Positions 49,479 to 58,410 of a stretch of 64,000 nucleotides of DNA are shown here, in pieces. The notes under the pieces were generated by a model. It saw nothing but the letters and a program-made list of their open reading frames with translations, had not been told where the DNA came from and made no database searches. The stretch lies in assembly GCA_963717475.1 (NCBI GenBank), contig OY970337.1, positions 558,001-622,000 of the forward strand, given 5' to 3'. The position numbers were made by a program, and so were the translations under genes. Position 1 is the stretch's first letter, and each line of letters starts with the position of its first letter. The DNA comes from AC-32 sp963717475. Its GTDB lineage: Bacteria > Actinomycetota > Thermoleophilia > Gaiellales > Gaiellaceae.

Positions 49479-49961
49479 GTGATCACTATTCGCTTGTCCA
49501 AAAAGTTCTTCCTCGTCGTGGCCGTTGTCATCGGCCTCATGGCGACCGGCGCTATCTACGCTGCCTGGAACACGAGCGGCAGCGGCAACGGCTATGCGAA
49601 GGCAGCCACCGCCTCCGCGCTCACCATCGGCGACGCCTCTGCGTCCACGACGGCCGACCTCTATCCCGGCAGCACGGGCTCGGTCAAGCTGAAGGTGACG
49701 AACCCCAACCCATTCGCTGTCCGGATCACCACTGTGACGAAGCAGGCGAGCGGGACGATCACCTCGGACAAGGGCGCGGCGTGCAACGCCTCGACCGGGG
49801 TCACCTTCACCGACCAGACTGGGCTCGCGCTCGATGTCGCCGGCGGAGCGACCTCGACGTTCACTCTCTCTGGCGTGGTCAGCATGACCAATGCCTCAGA
49901 CAACTCGTGCCAGGGCGCGATCTTCACCATCCCGGTCGACGTCACGGGCGCGAGCAACTAG
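49479..49961 (+). CDS. TasA/CalY-like secreted protein, SipW-type signal peptide
   Basis: 160 aa. N-terminal RLSKKFFLVVAVVIGLMATGAIYAAWNTSGSGNGYAKAAT: a hydrophobic signal followed by the AxWxxxGxGxGxA segment typical of proteins cleaved by SipW-like signal peptidase and assembling as matrix fibres (TasA/CalY type). The rest is a beta domain with two Cys that could pair (KGAACNAST, SDNSCQGA). Shine-Dalgarno AAAGGA lies 8 nt before the GTG. It starts a three-gene run of similar secreted proteins; no SipW peptidase gene is in the window. Confidence 0.72.
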   Translation: MITIRLSKKFFLVVAVVIGLMATGAIYAAWNTSGSGNGYAKAATASALTIGDASASTTADLYPGSTGSVKLKVTNPNPFAVRITTVTKQASGTITSDKGAACNASTGVTFTDQTGLALDVAGGATSTFTLSGVVSMTNASDNSCQGAIFTIPVDVTGASN

Positions 49962-49981
49962 CGCTCGTCTAGGTCGAGTCG

Positions 49982-50395
49982 ATGCGCCGGCGGTTTCTAC
50001 CGCTGCTTGTCGCCGTCGCCGCCGCCGGCTTGCTAGCCGGCGGCGCGGGGGCGGCGTGGGCCTTGAGCCGCTCCGGGCCGGGGGCGGCCAAGGCCAAGAC
50101 GCTCGCTGTGGGTAGCCAGCCGACGGCCTCGGTCCAGGGGCACAAGGTCACGGTCACCTGGACCGCCAGCTCGTTCACGACGGGCGGTGCGGCTCCGGGC
50201 TACGTCATCCGTCGCTACAACGTCGCGACCGGCGTCGGTGTCGGCGCGGCGAACGGTTGCTCGGGCACGCTCACGGTGCTCACCTGCACCGAGACCGGCG
50301 TCGTGGCGGGCTCGTGGCAGTACACCGTGACTCCCGCGGCGGGGACGAACTGGCGCGGGCCTGAGAGCCCCAAGAGCGCGGTGGTGGTCGTTTGA
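49982..50395 (+). CDS. Secreted fibronectin-like protein in TasA-like operon
   Basis: 137 aa. Signal peptide (FLPLLVAVAAAGLLAGGAGAAWA), then a single FN3-like beta domain: VQGHKVTVTWTASSF, GYVIRRYNVATGVGV, GCSGTLTVLTCTETG (three Cys), WQYTVTPAAGTNWRGPES. It follows the TasA-like gene by 20 nt and overlaps the next (TTGA). Probably an extracellular accessory of the fibre protein; no enzymatic motif is seen. Confidence 0.65.
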   Translation: MRRRFLPLLVAVAAAGLLAGGAGAAWALSRSGPGAAKAKTLAVGSQPTASVQGHKVTVTWTASSFTTGGAAPGYVIRRYNVATGVGVGAANGCSGTLTVLTCTETGVVAGSWQYTVTPAAGTNWRGPESPKSAVVVV

Positions 50396-50808
50396 AGCTG
50401 CGCCCGCCTGCATTCGTAGCCCTGCTCCTGGCGGCCGGCGCCCTCTTCGGAACGGCGGCTGCCCTCGGCGCGCTCGGCGCGAACCACCGCCGCGACGCGG
50501 CCGGCTTCAAGCTCTCCGGCCACGTCACGGGCCTGTATCCAGGTCAACGCAAGCGGCTCGTCATCGTCGTCCGCAACCGAGGCCGCCGGGCGATCCGCGT
50601 GCGCGTGGTCACGACGCGCGTCCGTGATGCCGGCCGCGCGTGCAAAGCCCGGAACCTGAGGGTCGCGGCGTTCCACGGAGCTCTCCGCGTCGCCGGGCGC
50701 CGGTCGCGAAGGATCGTCGTGCGCGCCTCGATGCGTGCCGACAGCCCGACCGCCTGCCAGGGAGCCGTCTTCCGGCTCGCCTTCCACGGGCGGGCAACGC
50801 CGGGCTAG
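50392..50808 (+). CDS. Secreted basic beta protein in TasA-like operon
   Basis: 138 aa, TTG start overlapping the previous stop. Signal peptide (AFVALLLAAGALFGTAAALGALG), then an Arg-rich Ig-like domain: FKLSGHVTGLYPGQRKRLVIVVRNRGRR, VRVVTTRVRDAGRACKARN, RIVVRASMRADSPTACQGAVF. Two Cys match the pair in the TasA-like protein. The domain resembles the CalY-associated type. The 3' end overlaps the convergent CxC protein by 4 nt. Confidence 0.62.
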   Translation: MKLRPPAFVALLLAAGALFGTAAALGALGANHRRDAAGFKLSGHVTGLYPGQRKRLVIVVRNRGRRAIRVRVVTTRVRDAGRACKARNLRVAAFHGALRVAGRRSRRIVVRASMRADSPTACQGAVFRLAFHGRATPG

Positions 50809-51158
50809 CTAGGAGTGTCGTCGGAGCGCGGATCGTGCTCGAGGGCGACCTCGGCCGCGTCGATGTTCTTCTCGACGACGAGAACGTTCGCGCTTTCGTC
50901 GACCACGCGCTCGACATCGAGGTCCTGGTGGCCGGGCAGCACCAGGAAGCGCCGTGGGTTCTCTCGCACCGCCTCGTACTGCTGGTAGCTCACCTGCATC
51001 AGCTCCGTGCAGGTCTCGTTGCTGCACTCGCAGACGAAGCCGGGCAAGAGCGAATCCTCCTCGTCGATCCCGCCGCGCCTCGAGAGCTCCTCGATTCGCT
51101 CGTTCACCTCGCGGAAGATCGCCTCGTTCCTGGCTCGCCGCTCCTGATCGGCATCCAT
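50805..51158 (-). CDS. CxC-x4-C small protein, paralog A of divergent pair
   Basis: 117 aa. RNEAIFREVNERIEELS helix, then FVCECSNETCTELM (Cys43, Cys45, Cys50), YEAVRENPRRFLVLPGHQ and VVDESANVLVVEKN. The three Cys with the His of PGHQ suit a zinc site. The protein at 51233 on the other strand has the same order and motifs, so these are divergent paralogs separated by 74 nt. I know no name for this family; similar small proteins occur in Thermoleophilia. Function unknown; a small regulator is a guess. Confidence 0.7.
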   Translation of the reverse strand: MDADQERRARNEAIFREVNERIEELSRRGGIDEEDSLLPGFVCECSNETCTELMQVSYQQYEAVRENPRRFLVLPGHQDLDVERVVDESANVLVVEKNIDAAEVALEHDPRSDDTPS

Positions 51159-51232
51159 CTAGGGAAGGCTTTCCGATCAGCGTGCGCTGAAACCGTGGTT
51201 TCCCCAGTCATGCCGAGGGAGACAGGGAGTCT

Positions 51233-51580
51233 GTGCCGCGATCGGTAGAACAAGCCGCTAAGAACGAAGCCACCTTCCGCAGCGTCAACGAGCGCCTGCA
51301 GGAGAAGGCCGACGAGCTCGAGCTGGGCGATCGGCAGACGCCCTTCCTCTGCGAATGCGAGGAGGAGCGCTGCACCGAGGTCCTGCTGCTTCGGCACAGC
51401 GACTACGAGGACGTCCGTGCGCATCCCAGGCGGTTCATCGTTGCTCCCGGGCACCAGAACGGAGACGACCAGCTCATCCGGGACGACGCCGGGTTCGCGG
51501 TGATCGAGAAGCACGGCAAGGAAGGCGAGCTGGTCGAACAGCAGGACCCACGCACTGTCGGCAAGTCCCCCTCTAGCTAG
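51233..51580 (+). CDS. CxC-x4-C small protein, paralog B of divergent pair
   Basis: 115 aa. KNEATFRSVNERLQEKAD helix, FLCECEEERCTEVL (Cys40, Cys42, Cys47), YEDVRAHPRRFIVAPGHQ and RDDAGFAVIEKHG. About 40-45% identical by eye to paralog A. GTG start with GAGGGAGACAGGGAG upstream (Shine-Dalgarno). It ends 20 nt before the large cyclase gene; since that gene has its own TAGAAT box, co-regulation is possible but not shown. Confidence 0.7.
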   Translation: MPRSVEQAAKNEATFRSVNERLQEKADELELGDRQTPFLCECEEERCTEVLLLRHSDYEDVRAHPRRFIVAPGHQNGDDQLIRDDAGFAVIEKHGKEGELVEQQDPRTVGKSPSS

Positions 51581-51595
51581 TTTCCGCGCGCCATC

Positions 51596-51601
51596 TAGAA
51601 T
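51596..51601 (+). promoter_or_regulatory. -10 box upstream of cyclase gene
   Basis: TAGAAT; with transcription starting near 51608 it gives a short leader containing GAGGGAG (51623-51629), 5 nt before an in-frame CTG at 51634. Confidence 0.35.
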
Positions 51602-54600
51602 TGACGGTTCCGGGCCGTCGACGAGGGAGACAGCTGACCATTTCCGAAGTTCGTGAGGCTTCGCCAACCCTGCCCACGGGCACGGTCACGTTCCTGTTCA
51701 CGGACATCGAGGGGTCGACGCGCCTGCTGAAGGCGCTCGGCCGCGACCAGTACGGGGACGTGCTGGCGGTGCACAACCGGCTCCTCCGCACCGTCTTCGC
51801 CGACCTGGGCGGGATCGAGGTCGGGACGAAGGGCGATTCCTTCTTCGTCGTCTTCCGCAGCGCGGGCGCCGCGGTCAAAGCCGTGGCCGCCGGACAGCGC
51901 GCGCTTGCGTCCCACGAGTGGCCGGACGGAATGAACGTGCGGGTCCGCATGGGACTGCACACGGGGGAGGCGAGCCTGGGGAGCGACGGCTACATCGGGC
52001 TCGCGGTTCACCAGGCGGCGCGCATCGGCGACGCGGGGCACGGGGGCCAGGTCCTCCTGTCGAGCACGACGGCCAATCTCGTCTGGAGCGAGCTTCCGCC
52101 GGACGTCCGCCTGCGCGACCTCGGGCCGACGGCGCTTCGCGACTTCGACCGGCCGGAGCCGCTCTACCAGCTCGACATCGACGGGCTGCCGGGTGACTTC
52201 CCTTCGCTCGAGAGCCGCGAACAGAAGAAGGCGCGAGCGCCGCGGCGGCCCCTCGAGGTGCAGGTCGGGACCACGCCCCTGCTCGAGCGCGAGGCGGAGC
52301 TCTCGGCTATCGAGGCGGTCGTGAAGACCGCCGCTGCGGGTGCCGGCCGGATGATCGCGGTCGAGGGGCGGCCTGGGGCCGGCAAGACGCGGCTCGTCTC
52401 GGAGGCGCGCCGGCTCGCTTCAGCAGCCGGCTTCGAAGTGCTTGCCGCCCGGAGCGCCGACCTCGAGCAGGAGTTCGCCTACGGGGTCGTGCGCCAGCTG
52501 TTCGAGCCCTATCTCGCCTCGGTCGAGGCGGCGAAGCGGGAGGAGTTCCTGTCCGGCACCGCTGCGCTCGCCCAGCGGCTCTTCGACGACGAGGAGATGA
52601 CGGGAGCCACGCCTGCGGATGTCCCGTTCGCCGTCCTCAACGGTCTCTACCGCCTCGCCACGAACATCGCGGAGCGCAAGCCGCTCGCGCTCGTCGTCGA
52701 CGATCTCCACTGGGCCGACTCGCCGACCCTGCGCTGGCTCTCGTTCCTGGCCCGCCGTCTGGAGGGCATACCGCTGCTGGTCGTCGTCAGCCTCCGCCCG
52801 CCGGAGCAGAGCGTCGAGCGAGAGCTCCTGACGGAGATCGTCTCGGACACGGACGCGCTCGTGATCAGGCCTGGTGCGCTCAGCCGGGCGGCTGTGGCGG
52901 CGATCGTCGAGCAGGAGTTCGAGGTCGCGCCCGACCCGGAGTTCGTGGCTGCCTGCCACTCGGCGACGGGCGGCAACCCGCTCTTCACGCGCGCCCTCGT
53001 GTCGGCGCTCCACGGCGAGGGCGTCACGCCGGAGGCCGCAAACGCCGGGCGGGTCCGCGGGATCGGCCCCGAGCCGGTCGGCAGGGCCGTCTCGTTGCGG
53101 CTGTCGCGTCTCCCGGAGGAGTCAAGGCGCTTCGCGACGGCGGCGGCGGTGCTGGGCGACGGTGCCGACCAAGCGGACGTCGCGGCACTCGCAGGCATCG
53201 ACGACCGCGACCTCGCGTCGCTTGCCGCGAGCTCCCTCGCGCGCGTCGACCTGCTTCGCGTGACCGCGCCGACCGTCGAGTTCGCGCATCCGGTCGTGCG
53301 AGCCGCGATCTACCGGTCGATCGAGCCTCCCGAGCGCCTCGCCGCGCACCGCCGCGCCGCAGAGCTTCTAGACGCGGCCCGCGCAGAGCCTGAGCGGGTA
53401 GCGGCTCACCTCGATCTCCTTCCGCCCGCGGCCGACCCCTTCGCGGTCGAGACGCTCCGGATCGCCGCCGACCGGGCTCTCGTCCGAGGCGCGCCCGACG
53501 TCGCCGTCCGCTACCTGCGCCGCGCGCTTGCCGAGCCGCCTTCGCCGGAAAACCGGGCCGAGACGCTGCGAGAGCTCGGCCTTGCCGAGCGACGGGTGGA
53601 CGTCGGCGCCGCCGCCGAGCACCTGCAGGAGGCTCTACTGGCCGCCGACCCGGAGGACCGGCCGCGCTACGCCAGGCTCGCGCTCGAGCTCGGCCGCTCG
53701 CTGTTCCGCCTGAACCGCGGCCCCGAGGCCGTGCGTGTCTTCGAGGACGCGATCGAGCGCCTCGCCGGCGCGGAGCCGGAGCTCGGCGAGACGATCGAGG
53801 CCGAGCTGATCAACTCGTCGGGCTTCGACTCGGACGTCTTCGACGTCGCCAGATGCCGGCTCGCCGAGGTCGGCGAGCGCGACTTCACGACCGAGCCGGG
53901 CCACGCCGTGATGCTGGCGACGATTCGCTACTTCGAGGCGCGCCGTGGCGAGAACCGCGAAGCCGTCGCGAGGCTCGCCGATGCCGTGGTGCTCGACGAG
54001 CTGACCGAACGGGTGCCCTCGATGGCGATCGCCTGCGCGGCCTCGGCGCTCATGTACGCGGAGTACGACGCGGAGCTCGATCGGTTCTTCGACGTGATGA
54101 TGGAATCCGCCAGGAAGCGGGGTGAGCTCGTCACGCTCTCGTCGCTGCTCTGCTTCCGCGGGTTGACCTTCGCGCAGCGGGGGGACCTCGACGCCGCGAT
54201 CGCAGACCTCCGCGAATCGAGCGAGGTCGTTCCGTACGTGCCGAGCCAGCAGGGCGTCCTCTACTACAGCTCGTACATGGCCGACGTGCTCACGAACCGG
54301 GGCGAGCTCGAGGAGGCCGAGGCGTGCCTCACCGGGCTGGCTTTTTCGGAAGAGGTCGCCGAGACGGGGCACGTGATCTTCTTCCTCGGCGCTCGCGGCT
54401 GGCTGCGCTATGCGCGCCGCGACTTCGCCCGGGCCGCGTCGGACTGGGAGCAGCTCGGGCGCTGTATGGAGACGTTCGAGATGCGCAATCCTTCGCTTCT
54501 GGCCTGGCGCTCCCACCTCGCGCTCGCGCTGCTCGGTCTCGGCTACCGGGAGCGGGCGCTGGAGCTCGCTTGCGAGGAGGTCGAGCTGGCAAGGGCGTGG

Positions 54601-54885
54601 GGTGCCCCGCGGGCGATCGGCATCGCTCTGCGCACGCAAGGCCTCGCGGAGGGCAGCGCCAAGGGCATCGCGACGCTGCGGGGCTCGCTCGACGTGCTGA
54701 GAGGCTCGTCGGCGAAGCTCGAGCGTGCGCGGACGATGGTCGAGCTTGGCGCGGCCCTGCAGCGCGAGGGCGCCGGCGAGGAGGCGCGGGAGCTGCTCGC
54801 CGAAGGCCTTCGGATCGCCACGGCGTCTGGCTCACAGCCGCTCGTCGAGCGCTGCGAGCGGGAGCTCGAAGCGGCGGTCGCCTGA
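51601..54885 (+). CDS. Class III cyclase - AAA NTPase - TPR regulator, heads coupled trio
   Basis: 1094 aa from TTG 51601, but a CTG at 51634 follows a better Shine-Dalgarno (GAGGGAG) and a TAGAAT box, so translation may start there. Cyclase domain: TVTFLFTDIEGSTRLL (metal Asp35), TKGDSFFVVF (Asp79), AVHQAARIGDAGHGGQ. In the last motif the transition-state Asn is His, a variant also seen in the decayed gene at 3.1-5.2 kb. Then an AAA/STAND NTPase with LLEREAEL, Walker A GRPGAGKT (256-263), LVVDDLHWADS, TGGNPLFTRAL, and TPR-like helices to the end. No LuxR HTH. Coupled (TGATG) to the cyclic-nucleotide-binding-domain gene. Confidence 0.9.
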   Translation: MTVPGRRRGRQLTISEVREASPTLPTGTVTFLFTDIEGSTRLLKALGRDQYGDVLAVHNRLLRTVFADLGGIEVGTKGDSFFVVFRSAGAAVKAVAAGQRALASHEWPDGMNVRVRMGLHTGEASLGSDGYIGLAVHQAARIGDAGHGGQVLLSSTTANLVWSELPPDVRLRDLGPTALRDFDRPEPLYQLDIDGLPGDFPSLESREQKKARAPRRPLEVQVGTTPLLEREAELSAIEAVVKTAAAGAGRMIAVEGRPGAGKTRLVSEARRLASAAGFEVLAARSADLEQEFAYGVVRQLFEPYLASVEAAKREEFLSGTAALAQRLFDDEEMTGATPADVPFAVLNGLYRLATNIAERKPLALVVDDLHWADSPTLRWLSFLARRLEGIPLLVVVSLRPPEQSVERELLTEIVSDTDALVIRPGALSRAAVAAIVEQEFEVAPDPEFVAACHSATGGNPLFTRALVSALHGEGVTPEAANAGRVRGIGPEPVGRAVSLRLSRLPEESRRFATAAAVLGDGADQADVAALAGIDDRDLASLAASSLARVDLLRVTAPTVEFAHPVVRAAIYRSIEPPERLAAHRRAAELLDAARAEPERVAAHLDLLPPAADPFAVETLRIAADRALVRGAPDVAVRYLRRALAEPPSPENRAETLRELGLAERRVDVGAAAEHLQEALLAADPEDRPRYARLALELGRSLFRLNRGPEAVRVFEDAIERLAGAEPELGETIEAELINSSGFDSDVFDVARCRLAEVGERDFTTEPGHAVMLATIRYFEARRGENREAVARLADAVVLDELTERVPSMAIACAASALMYAEYDAELDRFFDVMMESARKRGELVTLSSLLCFRGLTFAQRGDLDAAIADLRESSEVVPYVPSQQGVLYYSSYMADVLTNRGELEEAEACLTGLAFSEEVAETGHVIFFLGARGWLRYARRDFARAASDWEQLGRCMETFEMRNPSLLAWRSHLALALLGLGYRERALELACEEVELARAWGAPRAIGIALRTQGLAEGSAKGIATLRGSLDVLRGSSAKLERARTMVELGAALQREGAGEEARELLAEGLRIATASGSQPLVERCERELEAAVA

Positions 54886-55295
54886 TGCGCGTCGCCGAGA
54901 CCCTGGGCCAGTTCTCGCTCTTCGCCGACCTCGCGCCGCCGCAGCTGGAGGCGATTGCCCAGTCGTACGAGGAGAGCGTCTTCGCAGAGGGCGAGCGGGT
55001 CCTGCGGCGAGGGCTCGCGAGCGGTGACTTCTTCGTCATTCTCGACGGCGAGGCTGTCGTCGAGGCCGGCGGCGAGGACGAGATCCGCCTCGGCCGCGGG
55101 GAGTTCTTCGGCGAGATCTCTGCGCTGACCGGCGACCCGCCGGCCGCGGACGTCGTCGCGGCCTCGCTGCTCCGCTGCCTCGTGATCCCGGGAGCGCAGC
55201 TCGAGCGCCTGCTCCTGGAGCGCCCGCAGCTGATGCTCCGCCTGCTGCGCGTGGAGGCACGCCGCCTCCGGGGCACGCTCGGTTGGCAGCCGTAG
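54885..55295 (+). CDS. Stand-alone cyclic-nucleotide-binding domain protein
   Basis: 136 aa, one cNMP-binding beta-barrel: LGQFSLFADLAPPQLEAIA, EGERVLRRGLASGDFFVILDGEAVV, and the phosphate cassette RGEFFGEISALTGDPPAADVVA, then the C helix. The cassette has the FGE but the Arg that normally binds the cyclic phosphate (pR-A-x-V) is Ala here, so affinity for cAMP/cGMP may be low or altered. No DNA-binding domain follows. The start overlaps the cyclase stop and the end overlaps the flavoprotein start by 13 nt, placing it between a cyclase and a possible target enzyme. Confidence 0.85.
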   Translation: MRVAETLGQFSLFADLAPPQLEAIAQSYEESVFAEGERVLRRGLASGDFFVILDGEAVVEAGGEDEIRLGRGEFFGEISALTGDPPAADVVAASLLRCLVIPGAQLERLLLERPQLMLRLLRVEARRLRGTLGWQP

Positions 55296-56756
55296 AGCCG
55301 CCCTCTCCGCCGGGCGACTACGACGTCGTCGTCGTCGGCAGCGGCCCCGGCGGGCTTCAGACCTCGTACTTCTTGCGCCGCCTCGGTGTCCAGCACGCCG
55401 TCATCTCCCGCGACGAGCAGCCGGGTGGGATGTTCCGGCGGTTCCCGGTCTACCAGCGCCTGATCTCCTGGACGAAGCCGGACGCGCCGGCCGAGCGGGC
55501 CTCGCGCGAGTACGAGTGGTACGACCACAACAGCCTCCTGGCCGACGAGCCGGAGCTGAAGGCGCTCGTGCCGCCGCTGATGGACCGCGCCTACGACCTG
55601 CCTTCGCGGCCCGAGATGGAGGCGGGGCTCGCGGCGTTCGCGGGGCGTGCGGGCCTGGACATCCGCTACGGCTGCGCCTGGGAGGCGACGCGCCACGACG
55701 GCGAGCGCTTCGTGCTGGAGACGACCGACGGCGAGTACCGCTGCCGAGCGGTCGTCTTCGCGCTCGGGGTGACGGAGCCGTGGCGGGCAGAGGTCCCCGG
55801 GCTCGAGCACGTGCCGCACTACGTCGACACGCTCACGCCGGAGCGCTACGCCGGCCGCGACGTCTTCATCGTCGGCAAGCGGAACTCGGGCTTCGAGCTC
55901 GCGCAGGGGCTCCTGCCCTGGGCGCGCTCGATCGTCCTCGGCTCGCCGCGGCCGGTCGAGATCGGGACGCTTGCGCTTTCACCGCTTCGCCTGCGCTACC
56001 TGAGCCCCTACGAGGAGCACGTTCGCGGCGCGCCCGGCACGCTACGTGGTCAACGTGATGATCGAGCGCGTTGAGCCTCGAGACGGCGGTTTCCGGCTCG
56101 TCCTGCACGGCACGACCTGGGAGGGCACGCTCGAGCTCTCGGTGGACGACGTGATCGCCGCGACGGGCTTCCAGACGCCGCTGCGCGATCTGCCCGGCCT
56201 CGGCCTCGCGACGGTCGCGGACGGCCGGATCCCGGCGCTGACCCCCTACTGGGAGAGTGTCTCGCTGCCGGGCGCGTTCTTCGCCGGCAACGCGACGCAG
56301 GGCGCGCACGGCGCGGGCAGGCATTCGCCGGTTGCGAGCTCGAGCGCGGTGAACGGCTTCCGCTACAACGCCCGCGTGCTGGCCGAGCACCTCGCGGAGC
56401 GGCTCGGCGGCTGGGCTCGTCCGCGCCCGCACGTGCACGATGCCGTTCCTTTCCTGCTCGGCGAGCTCACCCGATCGCCGGAGCTCCGGATCCAGAAGGG
56501 CTACCTCTGCCGAATGCTCTCGGCGGGAGAGGACGGCTACTGCGACGAAGGCATCGTCCCGCTCACGCACTTCCTCGACGGCGTGAGTCCGGACGCGGTC
56601 GCGGCGACCATCGAGGTCGACGAGGCCGGCCGGATGATCCCCACGGTCTACGTGCGCAAAGGCGGCGAGGTCGCCGAGCATTCGCTCGAGCCGCATCCGC
56701 TCCACGAGTACGAGGGCGAGACCTACGCGAGCGAGCTCGCGAGCCTGCTCGGTTAG
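55283..56756 (+). CDS. FAD/NAD(P)-binding flavoprotein (monooxygenase/thioredoxin-reductase-like, one frameshift)
   Basis: About 490 aa after joining. FAD motif VVVVGSGPGGLQTSYFLRRLG near the start (TTG 55283), FRRFPVYQRLISWTKPD, and a second nucleotide-binding motif FIVGKRNSGFELAQGLLPWA as in flavin monooxygenases (FMO/YpdA group). No CxxC redox motif, so it is not a thioredoxin reductase. The frame breaks near 56041 (EEHVRG then YVVNVMIERVEP); one base too many in cgctacg explains it. The C-terminal part has DVIAATGF and FFAGNATQGAHGAGRH. Fusions of cNMP-binding domains to such flavoproteins are known, and here the two are separate but overlapping genes. Confidence 0.83.
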
Positions 56757-57373
56757 GCCAAGACGAGGTCGACCAGAGCCTCGAGCGAGTCGAGTTCCTT
56801 GAGCGGAGCCTCATGCTCGCCGAGACGAAGCCGTCGGCGGTTGTGCCAGCAGATGTCCATCCCGGCCCCGTGCGCTCCGTCGATGTCGCTGGGCGAACCG
56901 GCCACGAACAGCGCGCGCCCGGGATCGACGCCGAGCCGCCGGGCGGCGAGCAGGTATGGCTCAGGCCGCGGCTTGTACGCGCCCGCCGCTTCGGCGGTCA
57001 CGACCGTGTCGAACTCGACACCGAGGCGAGCAGCGACCCGTAGCCCGAGCTCTTCGGAGCAATTGGTCACGACGCCGATCTGCACGTGCTCGCGCAAGCG
57101 TTCGAGCACCTCCGGGGCGTCGGGCCAGGCCTCGAGGCGGTCTCCCATCGCGTGAAGAAGCTCGGTCGCCCCCTCGGGCCGCACGCCGACGGTCCGTGCC
57201 GCCTCCTGGACCGTCTCGACAAACGGCCGGTATCGCCCTGCGGAGTACGTGACGCTGCTGGACTCCTCCCGCCAGCTCGCGCCCAGCTCCGCAGTCCCGG
57301 CGACCTCGCTCCAGAGCGGGCCCGAGTCCAGAAGCGCCGAAAAGAGATCGAAGAGGACCGCGTCATATCTCAC
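56753..57373 (-). CDS. HAD-superfamily hydrolase (haloacid dehalogenase/phosphatase-like)
   Basis: 206 aa. Motif I AVLFDLFSALLD (nucleophile Asp9; the second Asp of DxD is Phe-Ser region, as in dehalogenase-type members), VVTNCSEELG (motif II), YKPRPEPYLLAARRLG (motif III Lys) and FVAGSPSDIDGAHGAGM (motif IV). The lack of DxD and the DLF start fit 2-haloacid dehalogenase-like or generic HAD-IA enzymes. Convergent with the flavoprotein (4-nt overlap). GTG start on the minus strand. Confidence 0.85.
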   Translation of the reverse strand: MRYDAVLFDLFSALLDSGPLWSEVAGTAELGASWREESSSVTYSAGRYRPFVETVQEAARTVGVRPEGATELLHAMGDRLEAWPDAPEVLERLREHVQIGVVTNCSEELGLRVAARLGVEFDTVVTAEAAGAYKPRPEPYLLAARRLGVDPGRALFVAGSPSDIDGAHGAGMDICWHNRRRLRLGEHEAPLKELDSLEALVDLVLA

Positions 57374-57426
57374 ACCCGAGATCCTGGCCTCGTTTCGCTC
57401 GACGTGCGAGAGTTCCGCGCAGTCTC

Positions 57427-58392
57427 ATGAGGGCAGTCGTCCACGATCGCTACGGCCCGCCTGAGGCGCTGCACGTCGACGACGTCGACCGGCCCACGCC
57501 GCAGGAGGACGAGGTTCTGGTCAAAGTCCACGCCTCGACCGTCACCCGCGGCGAGGCAATGGGGGTGCGCAGCGCCGACTACCGCTTCACGCGCGTTTTC
57601 ACGGGAATCCGCCGCCCAAGGAACACGTCGTTCGGCTCCGAGTTTGCGGGGCTGGTCGAAGAGGTCGGGCCGGGCGCGACGGAGCTTCACCCAGGCGACA
57701 AGGTCTTCGGGTTCAGGAATGGCGCTGCCGCGGAGTACGTCGCCGTCCCCGAGTCCGGCCTGATCGCACCCAAGCCGGCCGGCCTCTCCTTCGAGGAGGC
57801 GGCAGCGGTTCCCGACGGCTCGCTGCTCGCGCTGAGCTGCCTGCGGCCGGCTGAGCCGCTCCGAGGCAAGGACGTCCTCGTCTACGGCGCCGCCGGCTCG
57901 GTCGGGACGGCCGCGGTTCAGCTGCTCGTCAACCACTTCGGGGCCGCGTCGGTGACCGCGGTCTGCGACACGAAGGACGTCGAGCTGCTCCCCTCGCTCG
58001 GCGCCAGTCAGGTGATCGACCGCTTGCATGACGACTTCACGAAGAACGGCCAGACTTACGACGTGATCTTCGACGCCGTCGGCAAACAATCGTTCCGCCG
58101 CTGCCGGCGCTCGCTGAAGCCCGGCGGCACGTACATCACGATGGACCTGGGGTTCATGTACCACGTGCCGCTCGTCTCGCTTGGCACGCGGCTCGTCGGG
58201 AGCAAGCGTGCGAAGCTCGGCATCGGCCGCTACGGCAGGGAAGACCTCCTGCTCGTCAGGGAGCTCGTCGAGGCCGGCAAATACCGGCCCGTGATCGACC
58301 GGACGTATGACCTCGAGGAGGTCGTCGAGGCGACGCGCTACGTTGAGAGCGGCCAGAAGACGGGCAACGTCGTCCTTCGCGTGTCCTTCTAG
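57427..58392 (+). CDS. Zinc-independent MDR oxidoreductase (quinone-oxidoreductase-like)
   Basis: 321 aa. Medium-chain dehydrogenase/reductase: MRAVVHDRYGPPEALHV, EDEVLVKVHASTVTRGEAM, GSEFAGLVEEVGPG, LVYGAAGSVGTAAVQLL (Rossmann AxxGxxG) and VIFDAVGKQSFRRC. The GHE zinc motif and structural Cys cluster are absent, so it belongs with NADPH quinone oxidoreductases or enoyl reductase-like members. Acceptor unknown. No strong Shine-Dalgarno is visible. Confidence 0.87.
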   Translation: MRAVVHDRYGPPEALHVDDVDRPTPQEDEVLVKVHASTVTRGEAMGVRSADYRFTRVFTGIRRPRNTSFGSEFAGLVEEVGPGATELHPGDKVFGFRNGAAAEYVAVPESGLIAPKPAGLSFEEAAAVPDGSLLALSCLRPAEPLRGKDVLVYGAAGSVGTAAVQLLVNHFGAASVTAVCDTKDVELLPSLGASQVIDRLHDDFTKNGQTYDVIFDAVGKQSFRRCRRSLKPGGTYITMDLGFMYHVPLVSLGTRLVGSKRAKLGIGRYGREDLLLVRELVEAGKYRPVIDRTYDLEEVVEATRYVESGQKTGNVVLRVSF

Positions 58393-58410
58393 GGGACCTT
58401 CCGCGGTGAA

